Positions 30,219 to 33,402 of a stretch of 33,402 nt of DNA are shown piece by piece. The position numbers and the translations under genes are program-made. Every line of letters begins with the position of its first letter. Positions within the stretch are counted from its first letter, which is position 1. This DNA is from a virus. The notes under the pieces were generated by a model, which saw nothing but the letters and a program-made list of their open reading frames with translations, was not told the origin of the DNA and made no database searches. The stretch spans positions 1 to 33,402 of the IMG/VR virus record IMGVR_UViG_3300020172_006002. The stretch is one strand, 5' to 3'.

Positions 30219-32539
30219 TGGATAAGTTCGTTCAATTCCCAGTCAATCCGACAGACGGCATGGTCTTTGAGGTGACCAGGGGCGTGTATTATGCCTTTGA
30301 TCTGCAAAGCAATACTTGGAATCGCATTAGCAGTGTAGCCAGTGCGGTACCACCAGCAACACCTACTGAGTCAGGTTTGATGGTAGCCTCAGATGTGCAG
30401 AAGATTAACAAGCTGCTGGTACCGCCACTCACTGCTACTCTAGGAAGTGATAATTGCCCGACGCGGTTCTCACGTGGTACTGTTGGCTTCAAAAGTGCCG
30501 ATAATATCGTAAATGTCACTGGTGACGCTCTCTTTACAAATGTCGATGCGGAAGGGAAGCAGATTGCTGAGACGTTACCGTTTCAAGTGCATGAGAATAC
30601 ATATGCTTATGATTTTACTATCGACATGCAAGAACTCACCGATGCTTTGATTGTCAACGGCAATTATGTAAGCAAAGGTGTACAAGGCGATAGAGGGCCA
30701 AAGGGTCCGACTGGCGAGAAGGGCACTAGCTTTGTGCTATCAGGACCGCCTGGTGAGCAGGGCGAGCAGGGCAACGCTCCAGAATGCACCCTGAGAGTAG
30801 AGCCGGAAACTTTCGCCGTCGAAAGCGGTGGCAAAGCTTTGGTTGATGTTCGCGTCGTGTTAAATGAATGCGCACCAGGCACATACAAGCTTGAATTTGA
30901 TAGGCAGTCAGTTGGTCAATATGCTCCTGTTAGTAAGATTAAGCTTAAGGATGCATCTAGTAAATGGGTGTTGGGATTGACAACCCTAGATGGACCGAGC
31001 AGGGCTTATTATGTCGATATGACAGACATTGAGAACACCATTAAAGCGAAGTACCTTGAAGAATTAGCGCGCCTCAAGGCAGGATATGAAAAAGTTACTG
31101 ACTATTGGCTAAATCAGATGAATAATTTGTTTAACGAACAGAAGCGTGCGCTGTGTATATCTTTAGAGTATACCGAATCAGTTCGCAAAAATGCGCAATT
31201 GCGACAACATATGGAAAGTGTGGCTGCGACGGCCGCTGTGGCTGGTGCCAAGATTACTCTTCATACGCGCAATGATCCCATTACCAGTAATACGAGTGGC
31301 AATACTGCCCTAAATAGTAGCCTGTCTTTGCAGGGCCAATCTGCACCTGCCGGCACAACTGGTGCAAGGTTTCCGCAGCCACCAAATACGACATCTGCCA
31401 CTCAACGCTCTGGTGGCTTTGTAAAATCTGATGCCATTGATTTTGAAAATAGAAATCAAGCTATTCCCAGTCAAGCTGTTGATACTTCAAGCGATCAGTT
31501 CTTCGTGATTATGCGCGGCGAGAACACTTATATTTCAGGCACTGTTGCGGCATCTGGCACTGGATCATATGGCGGTGAGGTGTTTGCTTATCGTTCTTAT
31601 AAGGGTAAGCCACTCGGCGTGTCCTCGTGGTCGATAACCAACGACACGACAATTGGGCATTATCGGTTTGATGTCGTAGTGCCAGGAATTGATCAAGCCG
31701 ATTCACTAGGAGACAACTTTAAAACTTTCGTTTTTTCTGTGCCATATGAGCGCATGAATTCCGGCGTGCATATCCACGAAGACCATCAATTCAGCTGGGA
31801 GAAATACGGTAATCTGATTGGGTCCGAAGGACTCACTGTTCAGTCTGCCACAGTTCAATCTATAAAAGCGTTTAGTGAAGAATTGCATGTTTTAGATGCG
31901 TCGCTGTTCTTTTCCTCTACGAACCCGCTAATAGTGGTTGCACCAGAGGGCACGTACGAACTTGAGATTATAGACGTAGATGCATTTATAGACGGCAAGT
32001 ATCGCGGAGATATTCGCATTGTCTCTGGTAGTATGACATACAGGCTGTTGAATAAGGGTGCTTTTGATTCGGTTGATGCAGTGCGTGCGGCTTACATTGG
32101 TTTGACGATGGACTTTAGCCACAGGGGCGGGAAAATTGATTTCTACATCCCGTCTATGGATCCTACAAGCACACGAGGGAACATCAGGTTTGTACTTCGA
32201 AAGAAGTCAGCCGATCTTGGCTATCTTCAGAATGTCGCCATAGCTGCTGAAATTAAACATGATTATCTGCGAGGGCTTTCTAATTTTTCGAGGTGTAAGA
32301 CGATTGGTCAAGATTATGTGGTGATTTGCCTGTCTGCAAGATTATCGAAGATGCTTGGGTACGACGGGTTGACAACGGTTGCTTTTGCCTGGCCAATTGA
32401 CATGTATGGCGAATTAGCTCCATTGTCCGGATTTGAATTTGGCCAAGATCTTGATTTGCAAGCGCAGTTGGTAGCTAATGTAGTAGAGCACGCTGGTGAA
32501 TGCTCTCCGAATGTTTACCTTTTTGCGGTGGTCAAATGA
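30218..32539 (+). CDS. Fibre-like virion protein with collagen-like segment, paralogous at the N-terminus to the preceding gene
   Basis: The 773-residue product starts at an ATG behind AGGAAGG; a GTG one codon earlier is possible. Residues 5-33 (FPVNPTDGMVFEVTRGVYY, then TWNRI) match the N-terminal module of the 27567 product. It is followed by a P-A-T-x-x-x-x-G-L region similar in both. Residues 150-185 have Gly-X-Y triplets (GDRGPKGPTGEKG, GPPGEQGEQGN). A helical stretch (about 265-330) may be a trimeric coiled coil, followed by a Ser/Thr/Gly/Asn-rich linker (345-400) and a long beta-rich C-terminal half. It is probably a trimeric fibre or decoration protein that binds alongside the previous one. 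Confidence 0.8.
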   Translation: MDKFVQFPVNPTDGMVFEVTRGVYYAFDLQSNTWNRISSVASAVPPATPTESGLMVASDVQKINKLLVPPLTATLGSDNCPTRFSRGTVGFKSADNIVNVTGDALFTNVDAEGKQIAETLPFQVHENTYAYDFTIDMQELTDALIVNGNYVSKGVQGDRGPKGPTGEKGTSFVLSGPPGEQGEQGNAPECTLRVEPETFAVESGGKALVDVRVVLNECAPGTYKLEFDRQSVGQYAPVSKIKLKDASSKWVLGLTTLDGPSRAYYVDMTDIENTIKAKYLEELARLKAGYEKVTDYWLNQMNNLFNEQKRALCISLEYTESVRKNAQLRQHMESVAATAAVAGAKITLHTRNDPITSNTSGNTALNSSLSLQGQSAPAGTTGARFPQPPNTTSATQRSGGFVKSDAIDFENRNQAIPSQAVDTSSDQFFVIMRGENTYISGTVAASGTGSYGGEVFAYRSYKGKPLGVSSWSITNDTTIGHYRFDVVVPGIDQADSLGDNFKTFVFSVPYERMNSGVHIHEDHQFSWEKYGNLIGSEGLTVQSATVQSIKAFSEELHVLDASLFFSSTNPLIVVAPEGTYELEIIDVDAFIDGKYRGDIRIVSGSMTYRLLNKGAFDSVDAVRAAYIGLTMDFSHRGGKIDFYIPSMDPTSTRGNIRFVLRKKSADLGYLQNVAIAAEIKHDYLRGLSNFSRCKTIGQDYVVICLSARLSKMLGYDGLTTVAFAWPIDMYGELAPLSGFEFGQDLDLQAQLVANVVEHAGECSPNVYLFAVVK

Positions 32540-33114
32540 AAGTCAAGGTGAATCAGTTCTGCGGACTAAGCACATCGCCACAGATACAGGCTTGGCTCTT
32601 CAGGTATGACGAGGCGATTTATAACGATTTTACGGAGGAGATGAAGAATAGCAAAGGATGCCATCATAACCGCGATAACATGCAGCGTGTCTATGACAAA
32701 ATTGTCGCGAAGGGCGATCTCGAAAAGCTAGTGAATTATCTGAAGACCCATTTTCCACATGTGGTAGAAGCTGATGATGCACCACCGGAAGAGCCGGTAT
32801 TGGTGCCGAGCGGTGCAGACAAAGATTTTACCCTCAATGTGCTTCAGGCTATGAAGGATGTGTTTAATCGGCGGACCATCACTTTTCCGCGTCGCACAGT
32901 AGTGCCAGTTACTGGATTCGATCCCGATGTGGCTATTGAATCATTTAAGAAGGACAAAATCGCTATAAAATGGATAGTGTTAGATAACGTCCTATATATA
33001 GAATATCTCACTAAGGCTGACGAGTCAATAAAAGATAGTATATTAGAAACGAACTGGCTCGTGCCATATATGGAAGGGATGATCACAGGTGAAACACAAT
33101 ACGTATCGCAATAA
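32536..33114 (+). CDS. Unknown protein, 192 aa, coupled to the fibre-like genes
   Basis: I do not recognise this protein. Its ATG overlaps the preceding stop (ATGA). The first 80 residues are helical (QIQAWLFRYDEAIYNDFTEE, LEKLVNYLKTHFPHVVE), an acidic/Pro linker follows (DDAPPEEPVLVPSG), and residues 100-192 are alpha/beta (RRTITFPRRTVVPVTGF, IKWIVLDNVLYIEYLTK). Co-translation with the fibre-like proteins suggests a virion or fibre-assembly role, but no homology is seen. Confidence 0.65.
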   Translation: MKVKVNQFCGLSTSPQIQAWLFRYDEAIYNDFTEEMKNSKGCHHNRDNMQRVYDKIVAKGDLEKLVNYLKTHFPHVVEADDAPPEEPVLVPSGADKDFTLNVLQAMKDVFNRRTITFPRRTVVPVTGFDPDVAIESFKKDKIAIKWIVLDNVLYIEYLTKADESIKDSILETNWLVPYMEGMITGETQYVSQ

Positions 33115-33402
33115 AGAAGAACTAAAGGTGCGAGTTAATCCCAAGGGGGATGAAGAGACGATATATGACACAGACGAGGAAGTGCTGAATGATGATGTTT
33201 TGCAGGCTATGATGCCCGAGATGCAAAACTATCAGAGGGCCATGGTTTCTCCTCAGCATGTCGTGTCCGCTTCAGATATCCTTCGAGTGAACGATGATAC
33301 ATTGACTAATATGACGACTTCCGAGCCCTTAATGGCCGATGGGCCTGAGGACGGAAGGGCCAAGTCAGCAATTGCAGCTACCGCCCGAGGCTCTGATATT
33401 AG
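33089..33402 (+). CDS. Start of an unknown gene, 3' end outside window
   Basis: A frame opening at GTG 33089, overlapping the end of the previous gene by 26 bases, stays open to the last base (104 codons). It reads MKHNTYRNKEELKVRVNPKG and continues through acidic (DETDEE-like) and polar, helical stretches, with Met- and Asp-rich composition and the segment VSASDILRVND. GGAAGGGA lies about ten bases before the GTG. The visible part shows no recognisable domain. Long continuous reading and the phage style of overlap support a real gene. An internal start further in cannot be ruled out. Confidence 0.6.
   Translation, partial: MKHNTYRNKEELKVRVNPKGDEETIYDTDEEVLNDDVLQAMMPEMQNYQRAMVSPQHVVSASDILRVNDDTLTNMTTSEPLMADGPEDGRAKSAIAATARGSDI

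Noticed and set aside
1-33402. tRNA genes, CRISPR arrays, insertion sequences, integrase or attachment sites
   Set aside because: No cloverleaf-like segment with conserved tRNA bases, no spaced direct repeats and no transposase or integrase motifs were seen when reading the intergenic spaces and proteins. A covariance-model scan was not possible here.

Overview
This window is part of the genome of a large tailed phage (Caudoviricetes) with a T4-type (myovirus-like) head. A portal protein, prohead protease, coiled-coil scaffold and major capsid protein lie in T4 gene order (20, 21, 22, 23). They are followed by a long accessory block rich in sugar and glycosyl-transfer genes, and then by fibre-like virion proteins. 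Dense packing, ATGA/TAATG stop-start overlaps, homing endonucleases and PhoH all support a phage. The host cannot be read from the window. The ClpS-like protein and the polyphosphate-glucokinase-like ROK kinase resemble forms I associate with Planctomycetes and similar environmental bacteria, but that is only a hint. No tRNA, rRNA, CRISPR array, IS element or integrase was seen.

Layout. 1-10.4 kb is the head-assembly module: the portal (5' end outside the window), a 33-aa membrane peptide, a 980-aa very acidic protein that may be a prohead-core protein, the prohead protease, homing endonuclease 1 (Vsr/EDxHD-like nuclease plus a Mom/GNAT-like domain), an unknown 392-aa gene, the scaffold and the major capsid protein. 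At 10.4-12.2 kb a stack of hairpins leads into homing endonuclease 2 (LAGLIDADG fused to a methyltransferase-like domain). 12.3-13.3 kb holds an unknown gene and a broken methyltransferase remnant.

13.3-24.2 kb is a sugar block: three related glycosyltransferase-like proteins, a HAD phosphatase/mutase, a sugar-1-phosphate nucleotidyltransferase, a fucosyltransferase-like protein on the minus strand, a GT2-like transferase, a cupin, a DegT/DnrJ/EryC1 aminotransferase, a SAM methyltransferase and a ROK sugar kinase. Small unknown genes and a ClpS-like N-degron adaptor are interspersed. 24.2-27.5 kb is mostly minus strand: a NucS/EndoMS-like mismatch endonuclease, PhoH and a trypsin-like serine protease with an extra C-terminal domain, plus a small plus-strand gene. 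27.6-33.4 kb carries two related collagen-containing fibre-like proteins, one with a 12-copy proline-rich repeat, then an unknown gene and the start of another that runs off the end.

How it may work together. The head genes form the usual portal-protease-scaffold-shell assembly line. The sugar genes look like a phage-encoded route that activates a sugar, makes an amino (possibly N-methylated) sugar and transfers it. Virion proteins, host surface glycan or DNA are all possible acceptors, and the sequence does not decide between them. No 4,6-dehydratase is visible in the window, so an intermediate from the host or from elsewhere in the phage genome would be needed. Both homing endonuclease genes are preceded by strong hairpins at their ribosome-binding sites, an arrangement known to restrict translation of T4 homing endonucleases.
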